Shown piece by piece: positions 50,132 to 58,893 of a stretch of DNA of 64,000 nt (position 1 is the stretch's first letter; the number at the start of each line of letters is the position of its first letter). A model generated the notes under the pieces. That model made no database searches. It was not told where the DNA came from and saw only the letters and a program-made list of their open reading frames with translations. This DNA is from Bradyrhizobium sp. (lineage in GTDB: Bacteria; Pseudomonadota; Alphaproteobacteria; Rhizobiales; Xanthobacteraceae): positions 162,011-226,010 of the forward strand of contig NZ_JALHLP010000006.1 in NCBI RefSeq assembly GCF_022844465.1, read 5' to 3'. Made by a program: the position numbers and the translations under genes.

Positions 50132-50578
50132 TCAGTCCGTGATCACCATTGCCCAGAACTTTCGATAGGGCGACCTCGCGTTGTCGACAAAGGCGACGCC
50201 GACGCGGCTCACACCCGGCAGCAGCAGATTGGCGCGGTGGCCGGGAGAATTCTGCCACTGCTTCAGCATCTCGGCGAAGGTGAGAAAACCGGCGCCGATA
50301 TTCTCCGCCGCCTGCGACTTGCGTAACGGCGCCATCCGCGACGAGAAACTGCCGGCCGCACTGTGGCTGACCGAGCCGCTCGCGGCCATCGCCTGCGCCT
50401 GCTTGAGCGCCGCCGCGTTGAGCCTGGCGTCGAGCTTCACCGGCTTCAATCCATGCGCGCGGCGAAAGGCGCTGATGGCGCCGGCATAGTCGGCGGCTTC
50501 GGCCGTGCCGGCGAACGGCACGCTTACGCAGAGCGCGAGTAATATCTTCAATGCGGAGCGTCGCAACATCGGCGGCAT
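50132..50578 (-). CDS. CAP-domain (SCP/PR1-like) exported protein
   Basis: The 148-residue protein has a signal peptide (ALKILLALCVSVPFAGTAEA, cleavage after AEA) and one CAP domain. Landmarks are ISAFRRAHGL, LNAAALKQAQAMAASG, the SxxHS-like GSVSHSAAGS, AENIG and WQNSPGHRANLL. Bacterial CAP proteins are secreted or periplasmic with mostly unknown roles. The ATG shares its A with the TGA of the small gene upstream, so the two are translationally coupled. An internal ATG three codons later is an alternative start. Confidence 0.82.
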   Translation of the reverse strand: MPPMLRRSALKILLALCVSVPFAGTAEAADYAGAISAFRRAHGLKPVKLDARLNAAALKQAQAMAASGSVSHSAAGSFSSRMAPLRKSQAAENIGAGFLTFAEMLKQWQNSPGHRANLLLPGVSRVGVAFVDNARSPYRKFWAMVITD

Positions 50579-50796
50579 CAATGCGCGGGCGCCCGCTCGG
50601 CGCGACGCGGCTTCGCCGGCTTGATGACCGGAGCAGGCGGCTGCACGACCGCCCGCGACGCGGCCCGCTGCTCCCGCAACCGCAGATCATAGCCCGGCGA
50701 GGGTATCACCGTCGGCGGCGCGGCGTAGGCCGGAACCAGTGACGCGGAACCGACAAGGGCGGCGACCGCGAAAAGCGCGGGACCTGTTCGGTTCAT
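50578..50796 (-). CDS. Small exported protein coupled to the CAP-domain gene
   Basis: A 72-residue protein with a signal peptide (FAVAALVGSASLVPAYA, cleavage after YAA). The basic, Pro-rich mature part ends in AKPRRAERAPAH. A GGAGAGG precedes the ATG. Its stop overlaps the start of the CAP-domain gene (TGATG). The longer frame reaching 50967 crosses a palindromic repeat and is not coding. Function unknown, presumably linked to the CAP protein. Confidence 0.6.
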   Translation of the reverse strand: MNRTGPALFAVAALVGSASLVPAYAAPPTVIPSPGYDLRLREQRAASRAVVQPPAPVIKPAKPRRAERAPAH

Positions 50797-50874
50797 GCCG
50801 CCTCTCCCATCGATCGTTCGCAAGCGAAATGAGCCACGTGATCTCCGATCCGGGTAACCGCTGACGGCGTGGCC

Positions 50875-50955
50875 GTCATCCCGGGGCGATGCAAAGCATC
50901 GAACCCGGGATCTCGAGATTCCGGGTCTGGTGCTAACGCACCATCCCGGAATGAC
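50875..50955. repeat. Intergenic palindromic repeat (GTCATCCCGGGGCGATGC family)
   Basis: The ends GTCATCCCGGGGCGATGC and CATCCCGGAATGAC pair. The centre carries CCCGGGATCTCGAGATTCCGGG and GGTGCTAACGCACC hairpins (stems CGGGATCT/AGATTCCG and GGTGC/GCACC). It is a shorter relative of 18714-18837 and 56939-57041, and lies between two minus-strand genes. Confidence 0.7.
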
Positions 50956-50967
50956 GGTCTCAAACAT

Positions 50968-51750
50968 TTACAACACCAGATGCATCCCCGCGTCCATCCG
51001 CACGAACTCGCCGGTCATGTGGCCCGAGGCGGGCAATGCGAGGAAGCACACCAGTTGCGCGATGTCCTCCGCTTTCGAGGCGACCTTGAGCGGGACCTTG
51101 GCCACGACGGAGTCGCGCACCGCCTTGGCGCCGGCCTCGCCGCGGCCCTTGGTGAACCAGGGCGTATCGATGAAGCCGGGGCAGACGGTGTTGACGCGGA
51201 TCAACGGCGCCAGCGCCCGCCCCAGCGATTGCGTCATGGTGTTGAGCGCGCCCTTGCTCGCGGCATAGGCGACCGAGGAACCGCCGCCGGAAATGCCGGC
51301 CACCGAAGATATGTTGACCACCGCGGACGGACGGCCGGACGCCTTGGCGCCGGCCTCGAGCTGCGCGCGCGCCGCGCGGATCATCTGGAACGGACCGATG
51401 GTGTTGACGGCGTAGATGCGCTGGAAATCCTCGGCCGAAAGCCCGTCCAGATTGTCATGCGGCACGTGCTTGGTGACGCCGGCGTTGTTGACGAGCGCGT
51501 CGAGACGGCCCCAGGACGCCGCGGCGGCCGCGATCTTCTTGCAGTCCTCGTCCCGGGAAACGTCGCCCTGCACCACCACGATCTCGGCGCCGGCGCTGCG
51601 ACAGAGGTCGGCGGTCGCCTCGGCCTCTTTCTTGCTGCTGGAATAGTTGACGACGATACGCGCGCCGCCCTTGGCCAGCATCGCCGCGGTCGCCGCCCCG
51701 AGGCCCGAGGCGGAGCCGGTGACAATCGCGCACAAACCATCCTTCGACAT
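50968..51750 (-). CDS. Short-chain dehydrogenase/reductase (3-oxoacyl-ACP reductase-like)
   Basis: The 260-residue classical SDR has the cofactor motif VTGSASGLGAATA (residues 9-21), NNAGVTKH, the catalytic Ser in VVNISSVAG and Tyr-Lys in VAYAASKGALN, plus NTVCPGFIDTPW. A GAGG eight bases upstream selects the ATG at 51750 over one two codons earlier. It resembles FabG-type 3-ketoacyl reductases, and the acyl-CoA dehydrogenase genes on the other side of a divergent gap fit a fatty or cyclic acyl-CoA pathway. The substrate is not known. Confidence 0.85.
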   Translation of the reverse strand: MSKDGLCAIVTGSASGLGAATAAMLAKGGARIVVNYSSSKKEAEATADLCRSAGAEIVVVQGDVSRDEDCKKIAAAAASWGRLDALVNNAGVTKHVPHDNLDGLSAEDFQRIYAVNTIGPFQMIRAARAQLEAGAKASGRPSAVVNISSVAGISGGGSSVAYAASKGALNTMTQSLGRALAPLIRVNTVCPGFIDTPWFTKGRGEAGAKAVRDSVVAKVPLKVASKAEDIAQLVCFLALPASGHMTGEFVRMDAGMHLVL

Positions 51751-52033
51751 CCGCATTTCCTCTTGTTGTTCTTGAGCTGGCGTTGGCGCCGCCGGTCGGC
51801 AGGCAGAGCGCCTACCATATCGCGCGACGAACGGCGTGCAAATCCGAGAAAATCCGTTGCGCGGAATTAATTCTTCGCGCCCGATCCTCATGCCACCGTC
51901 GCAGGCGGCCCTGCGGACAGCGCTTGTCACGGCTATGGCTTTTGCCCATCATAAAGCGCAAGAAAAGGCCGCACCCGAGGCCCTGGCGCGGCGCGCCAGG
52001 GCGGGGCCGCGCCCATCAATATCGGGGAACGCC

Positions 52034-53101
52034 GTGGCGGAGAGTGATAACATCGTTGCCGAGACCGCGGAGAAGATCTTCGCCGATCTCGCCGACGCCC
52101 AGACCATCAATCGCGACGGCAAGGGCGCCTGGAAGGCGCCGCTGTGGCAGGCGCTGACCGAAGCCGGCCTGCCGCTGTCCTGGGTCGGCGAAGAGTGTGG
52201 CGGTTCCGGCGCGTCGCTGGCCGAAGGTTTCAGCGTGTTGAGCGTCGCCGGGCGTTTTGCCGTCGCCGTGCCGCTCGCCGAAACCATGCTGGCGGGCTGG
52301 CTGCTGGCGCAGGCGAAAATTTCCTCGCCCGACGGTGAAATGACGGTCGCGCCCGCCAGCCCGAGGGACCGCATCAGCGTCAACGCCGACGGGACCCTGT
52401 CGGGCAAGGCCCGCGGCGTGCCGTTTGCGAAATCAGCCCGGCACATCGCGGTCCTCGCCAGCGACGCGAAGGGAAGCCAGCACATCGCGCTGGTCGAGGC
52501 CGGCAAATGCCGGATCGAGACCGGGCTCAATCTCGGCGGCGACCAGTCCGACACCGTGACGCTGGACAAGGCCCAGCCGGCCACGATCAAGCCCGCGCCC
52601 TTTGGTTTCGGCCAGACGCAGCTGATGCTGATGGGCGGCGTCGCGCGCTCGCTGCAGATCGCGGGCGCGCTGGAATCGATGCTGGAGATTTCCGTGCGCT
52701 ATTCCAACGAGCGCGTCGCGTTCGAGAAGAAGATTTCCAAATTCCAGGCGGTGCAGCACAATCTGGCGCGGCTGGCCGGCGAGTCGGCGGCGGCGCTGGC
52801 GGCGGCGACTTCGGCCGCGGACGCCTTTGCCAACGCCACCGCCTTCAATGATGAGCTGTTCCTCGAGGCCGCCGCGGCCAAGATTCGCTGCGCGGAGGCG
52901 GCCGAAAAGGGCAGCGGCATCGCCCATCAGGTCCATGGCGCGATCGGCTTCACCATCGAGCACATCCTGCACCGGTATTCGCTGCGCGCGCTGGCGTGGC
53001 GCGACGATTTCGGTTCCGAAAGCCACTGGGCGGTCGAACTCGGCAGGCTGGTGGCCGCCCGAGGCGCCGATGAGCTGTGGCCGCTGGTGGCCTCGCGCTG
53101 A
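52034..53101 (+). CDS. Acyl-CoA dehydrogenase, small-subunit type
   Basis: The 355-residue flavoprotein has an ACAD fold with a degenerate N-terminal half. Landmarks are LPLSWVGEECGGSGASLAEG, the FAD-contact helix ERVAFEKKISKFQAVQHNLARLAGE and HQVHGAIGFTIEHILHRYS. No obvious catalytic Glu is visible. Together with the adjacent full-length ACAD this resembles heteromeric dehydrogenases such as PimC/PimD or steroid-side-chain FadE pairs, where one subunit lacks catalytic residues. The start is a GTG at 52034 with GGGGAA upstream. Upstream reading to 51836 is not convincing. Confidence 0.83.
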   Translation: MAESDNIVAETAEKIFADLADAQTINRDGKGAWKAPLWQALTEAGLPLSWVGEECGGSGASLAEGFSVLSVAGRFAVAVPLAETMLAGWLLAQAKISSPDGEMTVAPASPRDRISVNADGTLSGKARGVPFAKSARHIAVLASDAKGSQHIALVEAGKCRIETGLNLGGDQSDTVTLDKAQPATIKPAPFGFGQTQLMLMGGVARSLQIAGALESMLEISVRYSNERVAFEKKISKFQAVQHNLARLAGESAAALAAATSAADAFANATAFNDELFLEAAAAKIRCAEAAEKGSGIAHQVHGAIGFTIEHILHRYSLRALAWRDDFGSESHWAVELGRLVAARGADELWPLVASR

Positions 53102-53143
53102 GTTTCACGCCGATTTGTCCGCATTGGAAGTCGAGACCCTGAC

Positions 53144-54304
53144 ATGACCGCAGCCCTCCGTTTCGATCCGATCCGCCTGCCAGCTGAATGCGAGCAGTTG
53201 CGCAAGGAAGTGCGCGCCTTTCTCGCCGAGGAAATCGCCGCCGGCACCTTCGACCCGCACCAGCCCAATCGCGAAGACACCGACGCGCCGGAATTCTCCC
53301 GCAAGGTCGGCGCGCGCGGCTGGCTCGGCATGACCTGGCCGAAGAAATACGGCGGTCACGAACGCTCGTTCCTCGAGCGCTATGTCGTGACCGAGGAAAT
53401 GCGGGTGGCCAACGCGCCGACCCGGCGCTTCTTCGTCGCCGACCGGCAGAGCGGCCCGGTGCTGCTGAAATACGCGCCCGAGAACATCAAGATGGACATC
53501 CTGCCGCGCATCTGCCGCGGCGAGGTGTGCTTTGCGATCGGCATGAGCGAGCCGAATTCCGGCTCCGACCTGTTTGCGGCGAAAACCCGCGCCACCAAGA
53601 CCGACGGCGGCTACCTGATCAACGGCACCAAGATCTGGACCTCGTCGGCCCATATCGCCGACTACATGATCGCGATCTTCCGCACCTCGCCGCCGACCAA
53701 GGAAAACCGCCGCCACGGCCTGACGCAATTCCTGGTCAAGATGAAGCAGCCGGGCATCCAGGTGAACCCGATCGGTCAGATCACCGGGCAATTCGAGTTC
53801 AACGAGGTGGTGTTCACCGACCACTTCCTTCCCGACGATCATGTGCTTGGCGAAGTCGACGGCGCCTGGAAGCAGGCGACCTCGGAACTCGCCTATGAAC
53901 GTTCGGGGCCGGAGCGTTTTCTGGAAACCTATTACGTCTTGACCGAACTGGTTCGGGCGGTCGGCAAAAACCCGGACACCCGCAGCGCCGAGGGCATCGG
54001 CCGGCTGGTGGCGCAGGTCCACACCATGCGGCGCATGTCGGTGTCGGTGGCGGGCATGCTGCAGGCCGGCAAGGAGCCGGTGGTCGAGGCCTCCATCGTC
54101 AAGGACATCGGCACGGTGTGGGAACAGCAGCTGCCGCACCGGGTGCGCGACCTCGCCGCTTTTGTCGAGGAAACCGCCACCAACCGCGAGACGCTGGAGC
54201 ATCAACTGTCGTTCGCGATCAAGACCGCACCCAAGCTGACGATCCAGGGCGGCACCACCGAGGTGCTGCGCGGCATCATCGCCCGCGGGCTTGGCTTGCG
54301 CTAG
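53144..54304 (+). CDS. Acyl-CoA dehydrogenase, large-subunit type
   Basis: The 386-residue ACAD has the signatures GMTWPKKYGGHERSFLERYVVTEEM, CFAIGMSEPNSGSDLFAAKTRA and the C-terminal LTIQGGTTEVLRGIIARGLGLR. It oxidises an acyl-CoA to the 2,3-enoyl-CoA with FAD. It begins 42 bases after the small-subunit-type ACAD and is followed by an enoyl-CoA hydratase gene 39 bases on. The three can carry out the first two steps of beta-oxidation of an unusual acyl group. Confidence 0.88.
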   Translation: MTAALRFDPIRLPAECEQLRKEVRAFLAEEIAAGTFDPHQPNREDTDAPEFSRKVGARGWLGMTWPKKYGGHERSFLERYVVTEEMRVANAPTRRFFVADRQSGPVLLKYAPENIKMDILPRICRGEVCFAIGMSEPNSGSDLFAAKTRATKTDGGYLINGTKIWTSSAHIADYMIAIFRTSPPTKENRRHGLTQFLVKMKQPGIQVNPIGQITGQFEFNEVVFTDHFLPDDHVLGEVDGAWKQATSELAYERSGPERFLETYYVLTELVRAVGKNPDTRSAEGIGRLVAQVHTMRRMSVSVAGMLQAGKEPVVEASIVKDIGTVWEQQLPHRVRDLAAFVEETATNRETLEHQLSFAIKTAPKLTIQGGTTEVLRGIIARGLGLR

Positions 54305-54343
54305 CGCGCGGCCGGGCCTTCGCCAACTCGAAAAGGAAATCGC

Positions 54344-55168
54344 ATGAGCAAGTACACGGATATCGGCGTCGAGAAGCACGGCCATGTCGGCCTGATCGAG
54401 ATCCAGCGGCCGCCGCTGAATTTCTTCGACATCTCGCTGATCAACCAGATCGCGGACGCGCTGGAGGAATTCGACCGGGAGATCGAAATCCGCGCTTCGG
54501 TTCTCGCCGCGCAAGGCAAGGCGTTCTGCGCCGGCGCCAATTTCAGCGATCCGGCGCGGCAGGCGCAGGAGGCGGAAGAGGCCAAGGCCCAATCCAAGTC
54601 CAAGGGCGACCCGGCCGACAGCCTGGGTTCGATCAACAGCCTTTACCTGCATGCGGTGCGCATCTTCCGCAACAAGAAGCCGATCGTCGCCGCCGTGCAG
54701 GGCGCCGCCATCGGCGGCGGTCTCGGGCTCGCGGTCTCCGCGGATTTTCGCGTCACCTGCCCCGAGGCGCGCTTCGCCGCCAACTTCACCAAGCTCGGTT
54801 TTCATCCGGGCTTTGGGCTGACCACGACGCTTCCCGAACTGGTCGGCAGGAACAACGCGGAACTGATCTTCTACACCAGCCGCCGCGTCACCGGTGAGGA
54901 GGCCACCAGGATGGGTCTCGCCAATCTCTGCGTTCCGCAGGACCAGGTGCGCGCCGAGGCGATGAAGCTCGCCCAGGAAATCGCCGAATGCTCGCCGCTC
55001 GGCCTGATCTCGACCCGCGCCACCATGCGCGCCGGCCTCGCCGACCGGGTGCTGGCGGCCACCAACCACGAACTCGCCGAGCAGAGCCGGCTGCGCGCCA
55101 CCGAAGATTTCAAGGAAGGCGTCAAGGCCACCGCCGAACGGCGGGTGGCGAACTTCAAGGGAAGATAA
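54344..55168 (+). CDS. Enoyl-CoA hydratase/isomerase family protein
   Basis: The 274-residue crotonase has the oxyanion segments GKAFCAGANFSDP (about 59-71) and VQGAAIGGGLGLAVSADFRV (about 112-131), followed by KLGFHPGFGLTTTLPELVG. One Glu of the usual pair is replaced around the PGFGLT segment, which may alter the reaction. The operon with two acyl-CoA dehydrogenases suggests that it hydrates or isomerises their enoyl-CoA product. It is convergent with a VOC gene across a repeat. Confidence 0.86.
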   Translation: MSKYTDIGVEKHGHVGLIEIQRPPLNFFDISLINQIADALEEFDREIEIRASVLAAQGKAFCAGANFSDPARQAQEAEEAKAQSKSKGDPADSLGSINSLYLHAVRIFRNKKPIVAAVQGAAIGGGLGLAVSADFRVTCPEARFAANFTKLGFHPGFGLTTTLPELVGRNNAELIFYTSRRVTGEEATRMGLANLCVPQDQVRAEAMKLAQEIAECSPLGLISTRATMRAGLADRVLAATNHELAEQSRLRATEDFKEGVKATAERRVANFKGR

Positions 55169-55180
55169 GTTTCCATCCGC

Positions 55181-55332
55181 AATTCCCCTTCTCCCCTTGT
55201 GGGAGAAGGTGGCGCGAAGCGCCGGATGAGGGGTTCTCTCCACGCGAGAGATTTGTTTGCGGAGAGAACCCCTCACCCGTCTCGCCGCCGCTTCGCGTCG
55301 TCGATCCACCCTCTCCCACAAGGGGAGAGGGG
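55181..55332. repeat. Long inverted intergenic repeat
   Basis: ATTCCCCTTCTCCCCTTGTG pairs with CACAAGGGGAGAGGGG at the other end. Inside, GAGGGGTTCTCTCC pairs with GGAGAGAACCCCTC, with GGCGCGAAGCGCC between. The whole forms a 150-base cruciform between convergent genes and is likely a bidirectional terminator. It is a different family from the GTCATTCCGG repeats. Confidence 0.7.
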
Positions 55333-55345
55333 CCGCGGTGTCGCT

Positions 55346-56110
55346 TCACGCCACCAGCTTGAACGTCACGCCGCAAAGATCGAAACTGTCGCCCGACACC
55401 TTGCAGCCCTTCGCGCGAGCGGCGTCGCGCACCTTGGCGATATCGGCAACCTCGAACGTCAGCCCGCTCATCAGATCGCTCGGCCCCTTGACGAAGCGGA
55501 AGCTGGCGTTGGGCAATTTCAGCTCGGGCTCGCCGCGGGCATTGTTGCTGACGGCAATGCCGGTGATCCTGCCCCAATGCGCGGCGAGGCCTTGCGGATC
55601 CGGGCTCTGCATTTCGACCGCGGTCAGCGCCCGCGTGACGTCCTTCCTGATCGATTTCTGCCAGTCCGGGCCTGCCGGCGGATAGGGGCCGAGCACATCG
55701 TCGCTGCCGGTGGTATGGTTGAACTCGATGAAGGCGGCGCGACAATCGCGCGGGTGCAGTTGCACGCCGTGATAGGGCGCGTGCGTGATGACGTTGGCGG
55801 TGCGCACGCCGAGCCCGTTGGCGTGCCGGCCGCGCGCGTCGGGATCGTCGCAGCAGAAGATCGCCATGTATCCGCCGCGGCCGCCGTTCTTGTCGAGAAA
55901 TCGCCCGGCCGCGGTGCCCGGCTGGAACGGCGCCACCACCTCCAGCAGTATGGTGTCGACCGGCAGCAGCGCGTTCTCCAGCCCGTACTTGGCGACGTTG
56001 CCGTCGCGGTAGCAGACCTCAAGGCCCATGATCGCGGAGATGTCCGAGATCGCCGGCTCCAGATGCGGCGCCACCAGGCATATCTGTCGCAGCCTGAGAT
56101 ATTCGGTCAT
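55346..56110 (-). CDS. VOC-family (glyoxalase-like) protein, two tandem modules
   Basis: The 254-residue protein appears to hold two VOC modules. The first runs from LRLRQICLVAPHLEPAISDISAIMGL to LLEVVAPF, and the second from about residue 150 (FNHTTGSDDVLGP) to the end. Glyoxalase_3-type proteins of this length are known without assigned reactions. The gene follows the enoyl-CoA hydratase by one base, so they form an operon, and it may act on the same thioester or its product. Confidence 0.72.
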   Translation of the reverse strand: MTEYLRLRQICLVAPHLEPAISDISAIMGLEVCYRDGNVAKYGLENALLPVDTILLEVVAPFQPGTAAGRFLDKNGGRGGYMAIFCCDDPDARGRHANGLGVRTANVITHAPYHGVQLHPRDCRAAFIEFNHTTGSDDVLGPYPPAGPDWQKSIRKDVTRALTAVEMQSPDPQGLAAHWGRITGIAVSNNARGEPELKLPNASFRFVKGPSDLMSGLTFEVADIAKVRDAARAKGCKVSGDSFDLCGVTFKLVA

Positions 56111-56111
56111 C

Positions 56112-56906
56112 TCAATGACCCTGAAATGCGGGCTTGCGTTTCTCCACGAACGCCTTCGCCGCTTCCTTGTGGTCGGCAGTATCGCCCGAACGCGAGTGGT
56201 GGATCGCCTCGGCGTCGAAACAGGCCTCCAGCGACATCGTCTCGGCGTTGTTGATGTTGCGCTTGATGTAGCCCAGCGTCACAGAGGGCCCCTGCGCCAG
56301 CGACATCGCGAGATCGCGCGCCTCGGCGTCAATGTCGGCGTCCGGCACTACCTTGGTCACGATGCCGAGATTGTAGGCCTCGGTCGCGCTCAGCACCGGC
56401 GAGGTCAGATACAGTTCGCGCGCCTTGGCGGCCCCGAGCATCTGGGTCAGGAAATAGGTGCCGCCGTAATCGCCCGAAAGCCCGACCTTGGCGAACGCGG
56501 TCGTGATCTTGCAGGAGGCGCTGGCGACGCGCAGGTCGCAGGACAGCGCGATCGAGAGCCCGGCGCCGGCCGCGGCACCGTCGAGCTGCGCCACCACCGG
56601 TTTCGGCATCTGGTGCAGGATGCGCGAGACTTCCATGCCACGGCGCAGATTGGCCATCTTGGCCTCGAAGCCGAGCGGCGCCCGCCCCTCCGCCATCGAT
56701 TTGACGTCGCCGCCGACGCAGAAGGTGCCGCCGGCGCCCTTGAGCAGCACCGCGCGCACCTCATGATCCTCGGCCGCTCGCCGCGCCGCCTCCACCAGCC
56801 CGCGCGTCATGTCCGGGTTGAGCGCGTTGCGCCGGTCGGGACGATTCATGGTGATGGTGAGCAGCCCGGCATCGAGCTGCTGGAGAACCATTTCATTTGC
56901 GCTCAT
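56112..56906 (-). CDS. Enoyl-CoA hydratase/isomerase family protein
   Basis: The 264-residue crotonase has landmarks TITMNRPDRRNALNPDMT, GGTFCVGGDVKSMAEG, LDGAAAGAGLSIALSCDLRV and GLSGDYGGTYFLTQMLG. The SGDYGG segment has an Asp in place of the usual second Glu, as in isomerase-like members (PaaG type). It is the first gene of a two-gene operon with a VOC protein. The substrate is probably an aromatic-derived or branched acyl-CoA; this cannot be settled from sequence. Confidence 0.86.
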   Translation of the reverse strand: MSANEMVLQQLDAGLLTITMNRPDRRNALNPDMTRGLVEAARRAAEDHEVRAVLLKGAGGTFCVGGDVKSMAEGRAPLGFEAKMANLRRGMEVSRILHQMPKPVVAQLDGAAAGAGLSIALSCDLRVASASCKITTAFAKVGLSGDYGGTYFLTQMLGAAKARELYLTSPVLSATEAYNLGIVTKVVPDADIDAEARDLAMSLAQGPSVTLGYIKRNINNAETMSLEACFDAEAIHHSRSGDTADHKEAAKAFVEKRKPAFQGH

Positions 56907-56938
56907 CGGTGGATGCTTTCGTTGTTGTTAATTGCTCC

Positions 56939-57041
56939 GTCATTCCGGGGCGATGCGCAGCATCGAACCCGGAATCTCGAGATTCCCCGGTGCGCAATTG
57001 CGCATCTGAGGTCTGGTGCTAGCGCACCATCCCGGAATGAC
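56939..57041. repeat. Intergenic palindromic repeat (GTCATTCCGGGGCGATGCG family)
   Basis: Third copy of the family at 18714 and 50875. The ends pair as GTCATTCCGGG with CCCGGAATGAC. It carries the GTGCGCAATTGCGCA and TCTCGAGA words in the same order as the 18714 copy. It lies between two minus-strand genes. Confidence 0.75.
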
Positions 57042-57055
57042 GACCTTTCACTCAA

Positions 57056-58267
57056 TCACTTCTTCACCAGCGGACAGCGCGAGGCCTCCAGCGGCTGGAA
57101 CGCCTCGCTGCCGGGGATCGTCGCCAGCAGCTTGTAATAGTCCCAGCGCGCCTTCGATTCCTGCGGCTTCTTGACCTCGAACAGATACATGTCGTGCACC
57201 ATGCGGCCGTCCTCGCGGATCCTTCCGTTCCTGGCGAACATGTCGTTGATGGGCGTGTCCTTCATCACCTTGATGACCGCGGCCGCATCGGTGGTGCCGG
57301 CGGCCTTGACCGCTTTCAGGTAATGGCCGACCGAGGAGTAGACGCTGGCCTGCGCCGCGGTCGGCGGCCGCTTGACGCGCTCGGCGAAGCGCTTGGAAAA
57401 CGCCCGCGTCTCGTCGTTGAGATCCCAATAGAAGGCCTCGGCCAGCAACAGACCCTGCGCGGTCTCCAGCCCGACGCTGTCGATGTCGGTGACGAACGCC
57501 AGCAGCGGCGAGAGCTTCTGGCCGCCGCTTCGCGTCAGCCCGAATTCCGCCGCCTGCTTGATCGCGTTGATGGTGTCGCCGCCGGCATTGGCGAGACCGA
57601 CGACCTTGGCCTTGGAGCTTTGCGCCTGCAGCAGGAACGAGGAGAAGTCCGACGTGTTGAGCGGGTGCCTGACGCCGCCCAGGATCTTGCCGCCGGCCTT
57701 CACCACCACGCTGGTGGTGTCCTTTTCCAGGTCATGGCCAAAGGCGTAGTCGGCGGTCAGGAAGAACCAGGTCTCGAAACCCGACTTGACGGTGGCAAGC
57801 CCGGTGACGTTCGCCTGCGCGTAGGTGTCATAGGCATAATGCACGGTGTAGGGGCCGCAGGCCTCGTTGCTGAGGCGGATCGAGGCCGGGCCGCTGTACA
57901 TGACGATCTTGTTGCGGGCTTTCGCGATCTCGCCGGCGGCCAGCGCGGTGGCCGACGCCGCGACATCGTACAGCATCTCCACGCCCTGGTTGTCGAGCAT
58001 GTCGCGCGCGATACTGGCGGCCAGGTCGGCCTTGTTGAGGTGATCGGCGGCGACGATCTCGACCTTGCGTCCCAGCACTTCGCCGCCAAAATCTTCGACC
58101 GCCATCTTCGCGGCCGTCTCGCTGCCGACGCCGGTGATATCGGCGTAGAGGCCCGACATGTCGAGAATGCCGCCGAGCTTGAGCGGTGGCTTGGCTTGCG
58201 CCAGCGCCGCGGTCGCCGACATCGCCAGCGCCGCGGCAATAATAATGCCGCCGATGGTTTTTTTCAC
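57056..58267 (-). CDS. ABC transporter substrate-binding protein (branched-chain amino acid/LivJ type)
   Basis: The 403-residue protein has a signal peptide (VKKTIGGIIIAAALAMSATAALA, cleavage after ALA; hydrophobic residues 7-21). The Peripla_BP_6 fold follows, with landmarks KLGGILDMSGLYADITG, AVEDFGGEVLGRKVEIVAADH and TADYAFGHDLEKDT. The GTG start is supported by GGGAGG seven bases upstream. Homologues of this type bind many compounds, often aromatic acids, in Bradyrhizobium-like genomes. No permease or ATPase is adjacent, so it must work with a transporter encoded elsewhere. Confidence 0.88.
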   Translation of the reverse strand: MKKTIGGIIIAAALAMSATAALAQAKPPLKLGGILDMSGLYADITGVGSETAAKMAVEDFGGEVLGRKVEIVAADHLNKADLAASIARDMLDNQGVEMLYDVAASATALAAGEIAKARNKIVMYSGPASIRLSNEACGPYTVHYAYDTYAQANVTGLATVKSGFETWFFLTADYAFGHDLEKDTTSVVVKAGGKILGGVRHPLNTSDFSSFLLQAQSSKAKVVGLANAGGDTINAIKQAAEFGLTRSGGQKLSPLLAFVTDIDSVGLETAQGLLLAEAFYWDLNDETRAFSKRFAERVKRPPTAAQASVYSSVGHYLKAVKAAGTTDAAAVIKVMKDTPINDMFARNGRIREDGRMVHDMYLFEVKKPQESKARWDYYKLLATIPGSEAFQPLEASRCPLVKK

Positions 58268-58399
58268 TGAAAGTCCTCCCCTGCCACATTGCCTGCGGCT
58301 TAGCATTCTTGTCGGCGCGATCATGCCGCATGCCGTCAGCAGCGGCAAGGCGCGAGCGCTGCGAGCATGGCCTGTTGCGTTTTCCGCCGAACGGAATGG

Positions 58400-58813
58400 T
58401 TACCCCAGCAGCCCCTTGCCCGGAACGTGATTGACCTCAAGGCGGATGCCATCGGGATCCTCGAACAGCAGCGAGTAGTATCCCGGCGCCCATCGGTCCT
58501 CGCGCGGCGCGCGCACAACCGTTGCGCCCTCGCCGACCAGGAAGGCATGCAGTTCGTCGATATCGGCGCGCTCGCGGGCGCGGAAGCAGAGATGATGCAG
58601 GCCGACGCGCTTTTGCTCGAACGCCGCGCCGGCGTGCTCGGGCGACGGCGCGTTGATGCCGATCGCGGTGCGGCCGCCGACGCAGTAGTAGGTCGTTTCG
58701 GTGTCGATCACAGGCTTCATCCCGAGGAACGGCAGCAGTCTGGCGTAGAAGTCGCGGGAGCGCTTGTAATTCGAGGCGGTGAGGAAAATATGTGCAATGC
58801 CGTTGACTTCCAT
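58400..58813 (-). CDS. VOC-family (lactoylglutathione-lyase-like) protein
   Basis: The 137-residue single VOC module runs from GIAHIFLTASNYKRSRDFYARLL through YYCVGGRTAIGI and GLHHLCFRARERADIDEL to YSLLFEDPDGIRLEVNHVPG. The metal-ligand positions (His near the N-terminus, His in GLHHL and Glu in RLEVN) look conserved. The ATG at 58813 is chosen; the frame can be extended 11 codons, without a better ribosome site. Function within the glyoxalase/dioxygenase superfamily is unknown. Confidence 0.78.
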   Translation of the reverse strand: MEVNGIAHIFLTASNYKRSRDFYARLLPFLGMKPVIDTETTYYCVGGRTAIGINAPSPEHAGAAFEQKRVGLHHLCFRARERADIDELHAFLVGEGATVVRAPREDRWAPGYYSLLFEDPDGIRLEVNHVPGKGLLG

Positions 58814-58893
58814 GGCCTCCCCCCGCGTGGCAATCTCTGGTAGCAAAGCCCTGACACCCTTCTACTGGAACAGGCAGGGACAAGAACCAGGTT

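Noticed and set aside
53105..55321. 738-codon minus-strand frame opposite the acyl-CoA genes
   Set aside because: Runs through two clear acyl-CoA dehydrogenase/hydratase genes and a palindromic repeat; shadow frame.
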